Positions 23,473 through 37,266 are shown, counted from the first letter of the stretch. The stretch: 64,000 nt of DNA from Plantago ovata (GCA_028274465.1 CM051455.1:49391351-49455350); one strand, 5' to 3'. Notes: generated by a model from the sequence alone, not told the origin. A program made the numbers and translations.

Positions 23473-26130
23473 TTTCCTGCTAGTACGAATTTGTGATGTT
23501 GGGCTTATGTATCTGCCATTTTAGATTTTTGGAGTCCTTTAGTTTTCTCCCTTTTTGTTTTTTATTTTATGTGATTGACGTGAACTTTAATGAGGATGCA
23601 CTTTCAGTATGTTTGATTTTATAGCTTTCTTGAATCTGAAAACTGAATGTTTGATTAAATTGCTCCTAAAATCAACATGCTAACACCTGCATGAGTGTGC
23701 CTGTCAATTCTGTACACGGAGCAAGAAAGGTGTATACGAGTATTTCTTTACGACTGAAATAATGCCTCCGCGAAGTTATAAGTTAAAATAACACAAACAC
23801 ATGAAATAAACATTTTTAACACCATACCCACTAAGTAATCAACATTTAACACACCATCTTACTTGGAGTAAGGACTTAAGGTCCACCTCTGCCATCCGGT
23901 TAGATCCACCCCTTAAACGATCAAGGTTTAGTTTTAAACTCATACTATAATAAACTTTTAAAAGTTTTAAACAGTACATCCATCACATTTTCCAAAACTA
24001 TATACCAAAATTAAAACAACATACAGATGTAGATTTGCAGGGCTAACAGATGGCAAACCATGGTTTGCATGTAATGGATTTTGTCTTATTTTACATACTA
24101 TATGAAGCACAGAAGCAGTAAATAGAATTTAACATAGAATGTATATGTATGTATATTCCGCAATTGGTAGACATTCGTATACGTATACATGTTGAGAAGA
24201 CCGAGATCATGGAAGAGAAGAACTAGCATGATAAGAAGAGCCTGTTAACATAGCCGAGGTTGACCTGCCTGATTTTCCAGTATACAATGTGAATGTACAC
24301 ATTGCTCTACATTTTGAGGCAAGTCATCCTTGGCTAGTAAACCAGGCTCTTTCTCTTCATGTAAGCTCTATCTTCCTTACAAGTTACAACTACTCATTTT
24401 GGATGAGAGACTTGTTTATCCATGGTCTTCTATTTATAGGGTGGAACGTATAGTAATTTGACCCTATCCTTAGCCAAAAGGCTTTGGTATTAATCCATAA
24501 TGTCGAGGCCATGCCGATGCGGTGAGAATATATTCCATTAAATTGGAAGGTACAATATATGGTGTATATCTGTTTGTGACCCCTGAATGGAATTTCATGC
24601 AGATTTAGAATGTCAATGATAAACAACTTGTCAAAGATATTATTCCTCCCCTTTATTGGTCGACTGAATTCAATACAGTGTACTTTTTTAAAAAAATATT
24701 AGTCTTTTTTAAAGAAAAAAAAAAGAAAGAAAATGTATAGAAATACGAAAAAAGAATGTACATGTTTAGTGTCATTGTCGAAGTGCATGTTTCGTACTCC
24801 TTTATGATACTTCTCACGGAGTAAGATTCGTTCATGGGGAAGTAAATTATAGCGCCCACCTATTCTTTAATTTACAGGTCATAATTTTTTAAGATGAGTA
24901 CCTCGCTGGGGGTTGCGATTTGTGGTTTGTGATGCAGGCGGTTGATAGCATTGTGAGTATTGCTGAACGTAGTTATATAGAGATATAGGTATGCATGTCG
25001 TGATGGACGGAACCTGGACCCTTAATTAAAAGTGTTATTCTCCTTGACTTGCTTTTCTTTGATGTTGAGTAGTTCGGAGGTGCAACCTGTACAGAGGTGT
25101 GACCAATCCGAACTCTTGTGAACAACATAGGTAAGACTGTCATGGTTCGTCCCTGGACACATTTAGATGGATTATATGTATTTTAATATCATCACATACA
25201 TTATGTGATTTTAAAAAATAAGTTGATTGATCAACTATCATTCACCTAATAAACTTTTAATATGTTACCAGCTATCAATCACGTTATCGATTCATTTTGC
25301 CACACATATACAAAAGCTACCCCCAACTAAAATGAATACCGTCTATGTTACCTTCCCAGGCCTTAATATCCTCAATTAAATTAACATAGGCTCGCACAAT
25401 TTGGAAAATGATATATTGAATTTATTTCGATCATACCACAACATTTTTAACTAGGTTGGAGTATCAGATTCAGGACCGTCGGATCCTCTAATCAAAAAGT
25501 CTTTTTTTTTTTTAGATGGACTCGAGTCCGATCAAGTCCGGATCGATAGATAATATAGTACTATAGCTCCATCTTATGGTTAGTAAGGCTCAAAAGAAAG
25601 TGTTTACCTTCCTAAGACCCTCTTTTGTGAATTTACGCACAAGATCGAGGTCAAAAGGGAAATAGGTGCAGCAAACTTACTTCAAGTACGGATCCAGTTC
25701 GTGGTTGACCGTTTTAATCTTGACTAGCCACAAGGCCTACATGATTGGAATATAAACTCTATATGAATACCCTACAATTTACCTCCATGTGTACTTAAAA
25801 TCTGAAAATTCACAAGGTAAAAGAATTTGAGCATGAAAGCTCTCGAACTACTAAACCTAAAATTCACACGGAAGCGTATAACGCGAACTAAGGTAGTGAC
25901 CGTGATTGCTAGAGAAAGATAATCGAATTATGTAAATCATTATTTAAGTTAATGGAAAACTACATACCGTATATCCGCAAATTCTATACTCTATTAGCAT
26001 CATAGTCCATGTTAATCCAACAATTACATCGAAGTCCAAAATTGACACCTATACATAATATTTAAAATGTTTAAAAAGGGATTCATATGTAATAATTAAT
26101 CTAATAGGAACCCAATTGTAATTCGAAACT
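23473..26130. other. Intergenic, no recognisable gene
   Basis: 2.6 kb of AT-rich sequence. Only short frames without family resemblance were found, and no transposon ends that I could pair. Confidence 0.55.
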
Positions 26131-26336
26131 ATTAAGGGTTTTCCATATGAAATTGCCGCTTTTAAGACTTGAAGTTACTAACTCTCTGAAGAAAACGGTA
26201 GACGAGGTTTTAAGGTTTACGAGCTCATCAAAACCCACTTTGCAGACTTTGCCTCCGCCGCCGCTGGTTTTTTACTCCGTCGGTGAAGCCCTCAAAACAC
26301 GTATTAGTCTCATCTCCTATTCGCTTCGTTCACAAG
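26130..26336 (+). promoter_or_regulatory. Probable 5' leader exon of the PWP1-like gene
   Basis: A telo-box-like AAGGGTTTT (about 26132) lies upstream, a common element in promoters of ribosome-biogenesis and translation genes. A GT donor at 26337 (ACAAG|GTAACA) and an AG before the coding exon define an intron in the leader. An ATG at 26147 opens a short upstream frame that is out of frame with the main protein. The transcription start cannot be seen. Confidence 0.45.
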
Positions 26337-26542
26337 GTAACAATTTTCCACTTCCTCGGTCAATTAATTGTGTTTGTGTTTCTCTTTTGCAATTTTACCT
26401 GTCTATTAATTGCCAGTGGGTTTAGGGTTTATGAATTGAGTTTCCGTTTCCCAAGTTATCTAGCTCTTGCTTAGGTTTTGATTGATAGTTGTTTTGATTG
26501 TCGGTGTGTTGCTATTGGCAGGTTTTTATATAGTTATCCAGA

Positions 26543-29500
26543 ATGATAACAGCTATTTCATGGCTTCCGAAAGGAGCTGCCAAGTCAGTCCCTGTATCAG
26601 CTGACCCTCCGTCCAAAGAGGAAATTGAGCTCCTCAAGAGTCGCATATTGGATAATCTGTAAGAATTTACCTTCCATTTCATCTTTTGGAGTGTTTATAT
26701 GTTAAGTTCTTTTGCATTTTATGTCGGATGTTGATGGTCTCGTACACATTTTGATCGAGCTTTTCTCTTACATGTCTTTCATGCTACACGCTTTAATGCT
26801 ACAACTGAATCATGTAGAAAGTCCTCTTATTTTTTGGTTGAGTTCCATGTCAAGTCCTTTGTAGGGCGAGTTAAAAGTGTTCCTATTGCGAGTCACTCTT
26901 CGTTCTGCGAACTTTGCTGAGAATTTTGTTTTCTATACTGTTGCAGGGAGACCGATGGAACTGAGGAAGACAATGAAACTATGGATGTTGAAACTCCAGA
27001 GGAAGAGGAAGATGATGATGACCTTTCTCATGCCTTAGCTGCCGCTGATGCACTTGGCAAAGCTCCCAAGGGCTCAAGGCATGAAGCAGATAGCTTAGTA
27101 GATGCACTGAAGGAATTAAACATGGATAATTATGACGATGAGGATGGTGGTATGTGGTTCATCTATCTCTCTGCACCCTAACTCTATAATCTATACGAAA
27201 AAATCAATTATTTTTCTCTGTAAGGATTGAATGGTAATTCCTCTGAAATCAGGTGTTGAGTTGTTTGGCGCAAGTAACTTATATTACCCAAACAACGAGA
27301 TGGATCCATATTTGAAGGCTCAGCAAGTAAGTCTCCTAGTCCTTGCGTTCCATATTGACATCTTCTTCAGTTTCTGTAATACCTTATCACACATTGGTAT
27401 GCATGTGAATGTGTAAGAACATATTAGGCGACCCACACTCATATGGTATGAGGCTTTTTGGGTCATTTTGAAAGAAAGTCTGTGAGGGCTACGGCCTAAA
27501 GCCGACAATATCATACCAATGAGATGTGTGTGGCTCATGGATTGAACCCATTACATGATATACTCTGCCAAAGTTGGGTCTCGGTCTTGACGTTTCACTT
27601 GATGGTTGTAGGCTGCGAATAACTAGTACATCATTCTTATTATATTCAAAATTATAAAATTTCAGGATGAAGACTCGGAAGAGGAAGAGGATATCATTAA
27701 GCCGGATGATTCTGTCTTAGTCTGTGCGCGATATGAGGATGATGTCGGCCATCTCGAGGCATGTGATTTTTATAATTATACCCCATTTTTAAACAGCTTA
27801 ACACTTTTCATTCACTTGATTTAGAAAGCAAAAGATAAAGAGTTCAAAACAAATTTGGTGTGTAGTATTTTATGTGAAGAATGAATGAAATATTATAAAT
27901 TCAAATTGCTCGGCGTAAAAAATTCTTACTACATTTTCAACTGCAATTTATTCTTTTGACCACCCAAAAAGTGAAAACATTGAGCTATTAAAAAATATTG
28001 AGGGAGTGGAATCGTAAATATAGAGGATACTTGAAGTTTAACTCAATGTTGGCAAATGAATTGCTGACTTGAATGCTAAAATAGGTTTGGATTCTAGAAG
28101 ACCCCAGTGACCAGTCCAGCTTCTACGTGCACCATGACATTGTCATCCCAGCATTTCCCCTTTGCACAGCATGGCTTGATTGTCCGCTGGGAAATGATAA
28201 CAAAGGTAGGTGCCACATTATTATGTTTAACTAGAGTAGAGTCTCTTTCGCTCTTTCTTCAAGCTGTTAGCAATATACGAGCTTCCTTTGCATGCAGGGT
28301 GTATTCCCTTCCCTCATTTTTTGTTCCATACACTTATTTGGCTCTATTGCACATTAAATTTCATTAAATCATTGATACTGTTACTTTCTTCATGATTTGG
28401 AGATGTTATCATGCCAACCCGTCAGTAGGACGACCAGACATATAAGATATTGTTTTTCATTACCTAGGTGTCAATATGTAATGGTATCAATTCAAAGTAG
28501 CATACACAGAAGTCTTTGGGGATCTCAAGACTTCAGCAGATCTGTCATTTGCTGACGAATATGACAACTTATGAAATACAGAGCACAGTATCTGGATGTG
28601 GAGTCAGATATATATTGCAACCCGTCCATGGAAGACGTTCTGAAAATGCTTTTAAAAAAAAAAACTTCACTCCATGAGAAATTGTAATAAGCAATCCATG
28701 TATGGCGTTTATTACTTTCTAGTTTGCTAGTATATTATCATCGATACTGAAGTGAAAAGATCCCAAACCTATCTTATTTGGGATCGCAAATCCCAAGATA
28801 CATGTAATGGCTGGTTTATTATTATTTCTTGTAATTTTTAGTTTTTTTGGTTTTCATGAAGTGATATTTGTTTATTGATAGGGAACTTCATTGCGGTTGG
28901 CTCGATGGAACCAGCCATTGAGATATGGGATCTTGATATAGTATGCTACAAATTCTAATTATCGGATTATTGATTCATTAATCATTTGGGGAATGTCTAA
29001 TTTGTCTCCATATTTTGATACTTGTAGATAGATGCGGTGGAGCCAACAGTAGTATTGGGTGGTATAATTGAAAAAAAGAGAAAGGGAAAGAAGGTGTGCT
29101 TCCTTTTACTGCTAAACTTCTATTAAAACTTGAAAATTTGATGCTGCTAAGACGTCTGTTCACTTAGATTAGCAAATTGCTCAAATCTCACCTTTTATCT
29201 ATTTATTTTATAGTTTGAATTTATTGATTAATGTAATTTGATTGAAGGTAACACCTAGATAAACCTTTATGATCTTATGTGGTTGGTAGTTCAGATTATT
29301 TCTGTATTCTGTTCGGTTATGGCACCTGGAATTGTTTAATTCAACTGATTTTGCATAATGTATTGTTCTTATCATTCTATTGTTTTCCTTTTTTATGAAA
29401 AGAAATCTGTTAAGTACAAGGATGGCAGTCACACTGATTCAGTTCTCGGGCTTTCTTGGAATAAGGAGTATAGGTACGAGCAGAGTACCTTGACTTCATT

Positions 29501-29883
29501 ATGATTCGGGTTACAGATTTCTTAAGAAATCTATGTTTGTTTATCATCTGGTCATGGATTTTGCCAGGAACATACTTGCTAGTGCTAGTGCAGATAAGTT
29601 GGTTAAGATTTGGGATATGGCAACTGGAACATGTAAGATGACCATGGAGCATCATACTGACAAGGTAAGGCAAATATTGCAAATCCATCTTTTTTAGCTG
29701 CAGGACTGGTGCCACTTGTACATACTTTAAAACTCCCCAACTTTTCTGATAAGTAGTTTCGATCCCTCAACATGATTGGTTCTAGACTGAATTCAACACA
29801 GAAAATTCCACAATTAATGTACTGCATCTCTGTCTTCTTGCTTGCATTGGATTTTTTTGTTGGTATGAACATTTACAGCATTT

Positions 29884-29959
<76 letters not shown>

Positions 29960-31761
29960 TTATTTTTTATTATTATTTTTTTATTTTTTATTATTATTTT
30001 TTATTTTTTAAATGTTTCTATCAATAATGGGTGCAGCTCTTGGCCTTAAATGCCCAGAAAAGAAGTATCCATGAATATGACCTAGTTTATTTTCTATGAA
30101 TTTGCATTTTGGAGTGTAGGCCATTTACATTACTGTATCAGATGTTATCATATATTCATATTCACATCTTTTCTGTTAGGTTTGCATGCTTTTCATATCT
30201 TCCCATGCCACCAACCTCCCTAGTGAACTTCGAAGCACAAATATGGAGTTTATTTGATCATAGTATGCATTATATACTAAGCATCCACTTCAAAAGACAA
30301 AAGAATGACATACTGTATAAGTTCCACAATATCTCATACAACTCAAGAATTTCAGCTTTATTATTCACAGATGCCGTCATCTATAATTTCAGGTCCAAGC
30401 AGTCGCCTGGAATCCTTTTGCTCCTGAAGTTCTTCTTAGTGGATCTTTTGATCATTCAGTGGTTATGGTGCGTAGATAGTTGATCAATTTAGTTCATACT
30501 TCATACGATCAAAATTTAGTTCATACTTCATACGATCAAAATTGATCAACTATAGTCTCATTTGCAGAGAGATGGAAGATTAAGTTCTCATAGTGGATTT
30601 AAATGGCCAGTTGCTGCTGATGTCGAGAGTGTGGCATGGGATCCACACGCTGAGCATTCATTTGTGGTTTGTCTCTCACCCCTACTTGAGTTTTGTCAAT
30701 TTTAATCATCTTGCAACACTGTAAGCTCTTTATTTTAGATGTGTCAAAATGCCAATGTTTTTGCTAGTTGTTGCTAAATTATTTAACAGGTTCCCTTGAA
30801 ATAATTTGTTTCTCAGGTCAGTCTTGAAAATGGCATGGTCTCTGGGTTCGACATCCGTAATGCTAGCTCTGACGCATCCTCTCAGACTCAACCAATTTTC
30901 ACTATCCATGCTCATGATAAAGCAGTCAGCAGGGTCGCATATCATAGTACAGTCCCAAATGTATGCATCTTATTTTTCATTTCATCAGTATTAACATTTT
31001 ACTGCATCACATACTCAATTCGGAATGTAATTTTTGCAGCTTCTTGCTACGGGTTCTATGGATAAGATGGTAATCTCCCTTTCTCGCATTCTTATTTCTT
31101 TTATTATCACCTGTGCTACTCTGCCAGGCTCCTTCGTTTACTCTTCAAGTTCAGACTTTTGTTTTCTTTATTTTGTTTTTTATTCCCAAAACCAAAATGT
31201 AAGGGAAGAGGGTGTCAGATAATTTTGTTAGTTGATGTGCGTTATTTTTCTCCCAGGTAAAACTGTGGGATTTGACAAATGCGCCATCATGCATTGCATC
31301 AAAAAATCCAAAAGCTGTAAGTTACCTTTGCCTCCCTCTTCTTGGTTGCTTAACATTAGCTTGCATTTTGGAGCAAGTAGTTTGCCAATTCGTCCAATTT
31401 CCACTCATGACAAAAGCCAGAACAATAATAAAATTAACAGGTGTTTCTGTAAAATATGCCTTTCTTTGTTGTTAGGGAGCTATATTTTCCATATCCTTCT
31501 CAGAAGACAATCCATTTACCCTGGCAATTGGAGGCTCCAAAGGAACACTTCAGGTTGATAAAGATATTCTCTCTACTTGCTATCATTGGTGAACTTTCAC
31601 GGAGGGATTTTCCCCGTCTTGCTCTGGCTGTGCAGTATTTCTTGTAACTCAGATATTTGTTTGTTTTTGGACAAGTGCAGGTATGGGATTTGTTATCTGA
31701 TGATGGACTTTCTGGAAGATTCGCCAAGTATGCAAATAAGGCTAAAGCTGCAGCTTCCTGA
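26543..31761 (+). CDS. PWP1: Periodic tryptophan protein 1 homolog (WD40)
   Basis: Sixteen coding exons give 1467 nt, 488 residues: 26543-26658, 26947-27149, 27253-27326, 27666-27758, 28085-28205, 28882-28940, 29028-29093, 29403-29473, 29568-29664, 30393-30467, 30568-30666, 30817-30960, 31040-31069, 31257-31316, 31476-31553 and 31681-31761. It starts MITAISWLPKGAAK, the PWP1 N-terminus. An acidic stretch (about 40-62) follows, then WD40 repeats with typical ends: EIWDLD, VKIWDM, SFDHSVVM, VKLWDL and LQVWDL. A basic KKRKGKK lies between repeats. PWP1 is a nuclear/nucleolar factor linked to ribosome biogenesis and chromatin. Introns are GT-AG, except intron 4, whose donor is AG|GCATGT. The frame closes only with that GC donor. 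Confidence 0.95.
29889..30012. repeat. (TTA)n microsatellite in PWP1 intron 9
   Basis: A long TTA trinucleotide array degenerates into T-rich sequence at its right end. No adjoining retroelement was recognised. Confidence 0.95.
30478..30551. repeat. Duplicated block flanked by inverted ends in PWP1 intron 10
   Basis: Two copies of a block of about 28 bp (ATTTAGTTCATACTTCATAC and following) lie between AGTTGATCAAT and ATTGATCAACT, which are inverted copies of each other. Confidence 0.8.
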
Positions 31762-34700
31762 TCATGGACCTGATGATCAACATGGAAATATTGTATGGTA
31801 AAGTGTGATCTTCTCTGTTGACGTGATGATGTTGACTTCTAGAACAAGTATTCTGATACCTCTAGCACCTATTCCAGGTTAGAAGATCGAAAATACAATG
31901 AACAAGAGTGGCATGTGTTTTAGTGTTACTTGGGATAACTGGATGGTCATATACCAAGCTAAGGTCATGTTCCTGCTTAGCGCCCGACAACCGAAGGTAT
32001 TTCCAAGTCTTCACCAAACTATCAAGGCCTCCTGTGAGTTTAAGCGGATACATGCCTCTACTTGCTAAGTTACCGTGCATGGTCTTCCGCGAAAAGAGTG
32101 TCTGTATGTTCAGAGTTAAATTTCAAGCACAACAGCAATTACTAGTATAGTAGGATCCTATAAGGTTGAAATTTTGTTTCTCTTGTTTATCTGTCTCTTA
32201 ACATGTTTTTCGGGGGTTGGTATGAGTGGAAATCTGCAAAGCATCTGATAGAAACATATAAAAGTTGGTATGATGATCCTTTTTAACATCGTTATCGTGA
32301 GTTATTCGAACAGACTTCCCAACTGCTTTTCTAGTCTCCCTTGTAGATTGCAGTACTTGAGAAAATTACACCATAATAGCATTATAACTCGTCTATGTGA
32401 GCCTTGAAATGCGGATGCAGAGAAAATGAAGTTTTTATGTTGCGTTACACTTCACTTTCTTCAAGTCAATTAGATTTGTTGGGTGGTGGTTGTTTTTTAT
32501 GACTATGGACTCATTTTACGTTATTAGTATTTAGTAGCGTGATTCATGTTGACGTTGTAAAACGATCGTTGTGTTTGGTTTAGCATAAGACAAAGGGGTG
32601 GTCTTGCCAAATTATAATGGAAGTCAAAGCTTAATGTAAGACAAGCAGATTGATTTTTTATGTTGCTAAAAGGTGGCACCTTTGAGATGTCTCAACTTAT
32701 TTATAATTGGCTGATTTGCAATCAATCTCTTAGGATTCTACTGTTGCAAGTTTGATAATTTGCCGATTTGCAATGAATCCCATAAGATAAGCAGATTGAT
32801 TGTCCTCTTAGGAATATGTTGTACTTGTAGTAGTATTGTGTGAAAATGAGTTGGACAATTTACGAGCCCACCCGAAGACAATTGCTTAAACTAAAGATAT
32901 TATGGGCATTATAAATCATGGTTGCAATTATCACGGGCTTTATGCTAACTTTGTGATGGTTTATACTTGATAGATTTAAGTGGAGAAAAATGCAGATATA
33001 GTCCACAATACATACATATATATAGTCTTTTATTGTGTCAACGTGCACATATAATTCGTTATTGTTATAAAATGTTCACGTAGAGTGTTATAAAATTTTT
33101 GGAGGCCTCTCCATGAGATAAAAGGGTACATTGGGTTTAATATGATTTTAGGAGTAGGTTTTGTTTTTTTTTTTTTCCTTTTAATTTTCAATTTTATTAG
33201 ATAACATGATGAAAGAATTATATTTGCACATTTTCAACACAATAAAGGATTAAATTTGATAAAAAGGACTATATGTGAACATTTTATCACAATAAAAGAC
33301 TATATATGCACGTTGACACAATAAAGGACAACATGTGCACGAAGTCTACAATAAGGACTATATCTGCATTTTTCCCGATTTAAGTTGTTAAATGCACGTG
33401 TTCAAAGTTGGTTGTGCTCGATTATCAATATTCTCATAAATAGAATGAGCCCTCCGTGATGTGTAGTTTTCGGGTTTAGGGATTTTTTTTTCTCCAGCCT
33501 GATTAGGAGATTTTAAAATGATAATTAGCTCATCAACGCTGGAAGAGGGAGTCGCATTAGTTATCTACACTAGCATCATAGTGCGACTTAAAATGTGAAT
33601 GGTTGCAAATGCCGGGATGTAGGGTGTGTTTACATAGTTTTGGGTATATTACAATGTTACATTACATATACAAGGCTATACAAGAAGTATTATGGATCGG
33701 CTACGTGCGCGTTACATAGTGGATGCCAATGTTCAGTTGTTCACATGAACATAGGCCTACCATGATGATAAAATGGGACATGAAGACAACCATTCGTGTG
33801 AAGATATTATATAAATTTAAAAAAATACAGAGGAGATTGACTGTCAAACTTTGATAGCACAAGTAACAGGACGCTGGTAGGGCTGTAGTTGTACATGAGC
33901 CTAGGCTTCAAGGAAATAGTTCGGGAACAATTTGTTTATGGTTTAGCTATGTACATTTGGAATCACAACTTTGTCCTCCGCTTTTGTAATCATATATCAT
34001 CATGTTTTATGCCTCTTGAGTTTCGTTATATCGTTTTTGGAAAATATAATTTACTGTATGAATTTGTTGAGAAATTACATGTGATAGTCTACTCGTATAA
34101 TTAATTAACCACACATACTACCATATGATTTACGAATGTTTGGTTGGTAGTCGGAATGATTCAGGTATAAGTTGATTGGCTGAAACACTCCGTAACTGAC
34201 AAATCACAGCTTTAATTTTTCGTAATTGATGACTTAAACTTAATTCTTTTAATGATTGCGCTGAGATCTTGGTATCTGTCCCGGAGCATTCTTTCGTAAG
34301 TCGTCCTAGTACGCACGAATTATGCATACTCCAAAGATCTCTGACACGGAAAGGGAGAATGGATGCTCGTATGAACAACAAACAACATCAGAAGGCTAAA
34401 AAAAATACAAGAACATCAGAGTCAGGAATAGAGCGTTGGGGAATCATCGTTTATTCAGCAACATAAGTCGTGCATCGTAATCGTAAATAATGGGCATATA
34501 ACTCTATCATACTTATATAGTAGTTTACCTAAAAAGCGTATACAGAGAACTAGAATTAGTAAATAAAGAAGATTTGTAACTGATTCGTGCAATAGATTTA
34601 GTAAATGAAAAAATATATAACTATTTACGCGTCTTATCTTTACAGATAAATTAGAACATATCTATCTTATCCATAAATATCGACTTATTTCTAAGAAAAT

Positions 34701-35780
34701 TCTACATAACACATACTCTTCTAGATGATTTGCACAAATGAACCCTGTCCGTACGTGATGGAATCCCAAAAGATTGTACACCGTACATTCTAAAAAGAAA
34801 AGAATAAAAAAGTTCCTCCCTTCAACAATTGCCTCAAGGGCCAAACAAGGTTAAGTTTACTCCCATGATTCACGGTCTAGAATCCTGTTACTACTATGTT
34901 TCAATCTAAATTGAATGTACGCATTTTAAAGATAAAATGCCATTTCATAATTCTCTAACTTTAGCTCATTAAAAACATACACTAGTAAGTTCAACTTGAA
35001 ACCGAAATTCCAAACCAAATGACATTCACGACCCGCCACAGCAGTTTAAACTTTAAAGTTTAATTCTTTTCCATGTGTATGGATTCGATTCCAAATATAC
35101 TGTGTACTAATAACAATTAAAAAACTTAGACAAAATCAACCTGTAATCTGGAAAAACATTAACTACCACTGAAAATTGTTCAGAGAAAAAAAGAGGAAGG
35201 AACATAACACCCCCTTTATGTCTCTCTTAACTCAGCTTTCTTTCGTTTAATAATACTACTACTATGTATCTACAGGTCCAAGCTTTGGATGCTGATCTTT
35301 TGCTATTTAGCGTTTTTTTACTTTTCTGTTACGGATTTACCCAATGGTAAAACATAAATCTATCACTTCACAGTTCACACTTTTTATCCAAAAAGGATCA
35401 TCACATCACACTTGTAAAACTATATTCCAAGTCTTCCTCTTTAATTCGAAACTACCATTCTCTTTAATTCAAACTGTGTCACAAAAATGCAAATAGATGG
35501 TTGGTACTAGCAGTAGATCATTTATACAGACAGTAAAAAAGTTTAAGCGCGTGAAATAAATTGAAAGAAAACAAAAACATTGAGAAGGTAAAAATGTAAT
35601 TAAAAAACACTTGTAAAAAAAATTAAGCGTACAACAACACGTACACAGCACACCATAATTTGGTGGGAGTACTCCAGTACGCTAGTATCAAGGCATAGCT
35701 TCGTAAAATGGTGAAAAACCAAAAAATGAATTCATTTCATTAATTTAATAATTTAAAAAAATGAAAGAATACACTCCATC
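31762..35780. other. Intergenic region, 3' side of PWP1 to pPLAIII promoter
   Basis: The first few hundred bases are probably PWP1 3' UTR. Apart from the MITE at 32982-33376, I see no gene or paired transposon ends here. Confidence 0.5.
32982..33376. mobile_element. MULE-type MITE with 9-bp target duplication
   Basis: The inverted termini read GGRAAAAATGCAGATATAGTCC with a one-base indel. They are flanked by GATTTAAGT at 32973-32981 and 33377-33385. The 395-bp element has no coding sequence. It contains several related blocks of the form ACAATAAAGGACTA..TGTGCAC. Confidence 0.8.
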
Positions 35781-35781
35781 C

Positions 35782-35789
35782 TATATATA
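35782..35789 (+). promoter_or_regulatory. Likely TATA box of the pPLAIII gene
   Basis: TATATATA in CTATATATACACACC lies about 260 bp upstream of the chosen ATG and is followed by a pyrimidine-rich CTTCCACTTCACTCC leader. Confidence 0.5.
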
Positions 35790-36046
35790 CACACCACACG
35801 TAGACCTTATTCTCCTCACTCTTCCACTTCACTCCCAGTTTTAGTGAGATAAACAAACAAACAAGGAGAAACAATACAAACACACCATTAATGCCCTTTC
35901 AGTAAATTCGCGTGACCTTTTCTGCTCTCATCACGGAATTTGCCCTTTCATTTACCTCTGCAGTTAACTATCTCTTCACTCTCCACTCTCCACTCTTCAC
36001 TACTCCTTTTCCAATTTCACACAAAATTGAATTGAATTTCTCACAA

Positions 36047-37266
36047 ATGGAGCTCAGCCAAATGACTCTCGAGATTTTCTCCAAGCTGGAGCAGAAATGG
36101 CTACACCACTGCGAAGGTAAGAAGACGCGCGTCTTGAGCATCGACGGCGGCGGAACAACCGCCATTGTCGCCGCAGCCGCATTGGTCCACCTGGAGGACC
36201 AGATCCAGTCCAAATCCGGCGATTCCTCTGCTCGAGTCGCCGATTTCTTCGACATCGTCGTCGGAACCGGAATCGGCGCTCTCCTCGCCGCTATGCTCGT
36301 CGCCGACGACGGCTCCGGCCGTCCGCTCTTCTCCGCGGCCGAAGCCGCCAAATTCGTCGAATCGAATCAGTCCGAGCTCTTCAGCGCGCGGAAATCCGGC
36401 GTGTTCCGCCGGCAAACGAGGTTCTCCGGCAAAAGCATGGACACAGTGCTTCAGCAAGCTTTCCGGAGAGATGACGGCAGGGCTTTAACTCTCAAGGACA
36501 CGTGTAAGCCGCTCCTGGTCCCCTGCTTCGACCTGAACAGCTCGGCTCCGTTCGTGTTCTCTCGAGCTGATGCTAGTGAGTCAGCTAGCTTCGATTTCGA
36601 GCTCTGGAAAGTCATCCGTGCCACGTCAGCTACTCCGTCGATGTTCAAGCCGTTTAAGCTCTCCTCCACCGACGGAAAGACGTCCTGCCTCGCTGTTGAC
36701 GGCGGACTTGTCATGAACAACCCTACCTCCGCCGCTGTCACTCATGTACTTCACAACAAGCGTGATTTCCCGTCGGTTACCGGCGTTGATGATCTCCTTG
36801 TGCTGTCTATTGGTAACGGACCGTTGAGTAGTCCGTCTAAGATGAAACTTAGCCGTAACGGCGACTGTAAAACGACGTCGGTTGTAGGCATTGTGCTTGA
36901 TGGCGTCTCTGAGACCATTGATCAGTTGCTTGGCAATGCCTTCTGCTGGAATCCTAATGACTACGTTAGAATTCAGGTACAGTAAAAAATATAAAATTAA
37001 ACCTAATTAAGGCAGTAAATTTATTTATTTTTTAAGTGAAGTTTGTTACTGACGACGTTAAATTACAGGCAAACGGAGTTGGTGAGAACGTATTGGAGGA
37101 GAGAGGAATTGAGTCGTTGCCGTTTGGCGGGAAACGGTTACTGACGGAGACAAACGGACAGAGGATCGGAGGGTTTGTGCAACGTCTTGTTGTAACGGGG
37201 AAAAGTAGCTTGCCGCCAAGTCCGTGCAAAGAAACGGCCGTTAGTCCACTAATTGACGGACGTTAA
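36047..37266 (+). CDS. pPLAIII: Patatin-like phospholipase, pPLAIII group
   Basis: Two exons (36047-36976 and 37069-37266) encode 375 residues of the patatin fold. The oxyanion loop SIDGGG is at 31-36, GTGIG at 73-77 and the catalytic-Asp motif DGG at 218-220 (AVDGGLVMNNP). Classical patatins have GxSxG at the second site. The Gly in place of Ser is the hallmark of group III (Arabidopsis PLP6-PLP9 type), whose members hydrolyse phospholipids and galactolipids weakly and affect cell elongation, cellulose content and lipid levels. The ATG at 36047 gives the family N-terminus. A longer open frame runs upstream to 35912 but is leader-like. The exons are GC-rich compared with the neighbourhood. 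The single late intron fits the group. Confidence 0.93.

Noticed and set aside
27420-27560. Inverted CCACACTCATATGGTATGA-like sequence in PWP1 intron 3
   Set aside because: A weak inverted match without a target duplication, not enough to call an element.
31232-31558. 108-codon plus-strand frame in the PWP1 region
   Set aside because: It reads across PWP1 exons and introns in another frame.
35912-36046. 45-codon N-terminal extension of the pPLAIII frame
   Set aside because: The frame is open from a non-ATG start, but the sequence is leader-like and family members begin near MELSQMTLEIF. The ATG at 36047 is preferred.
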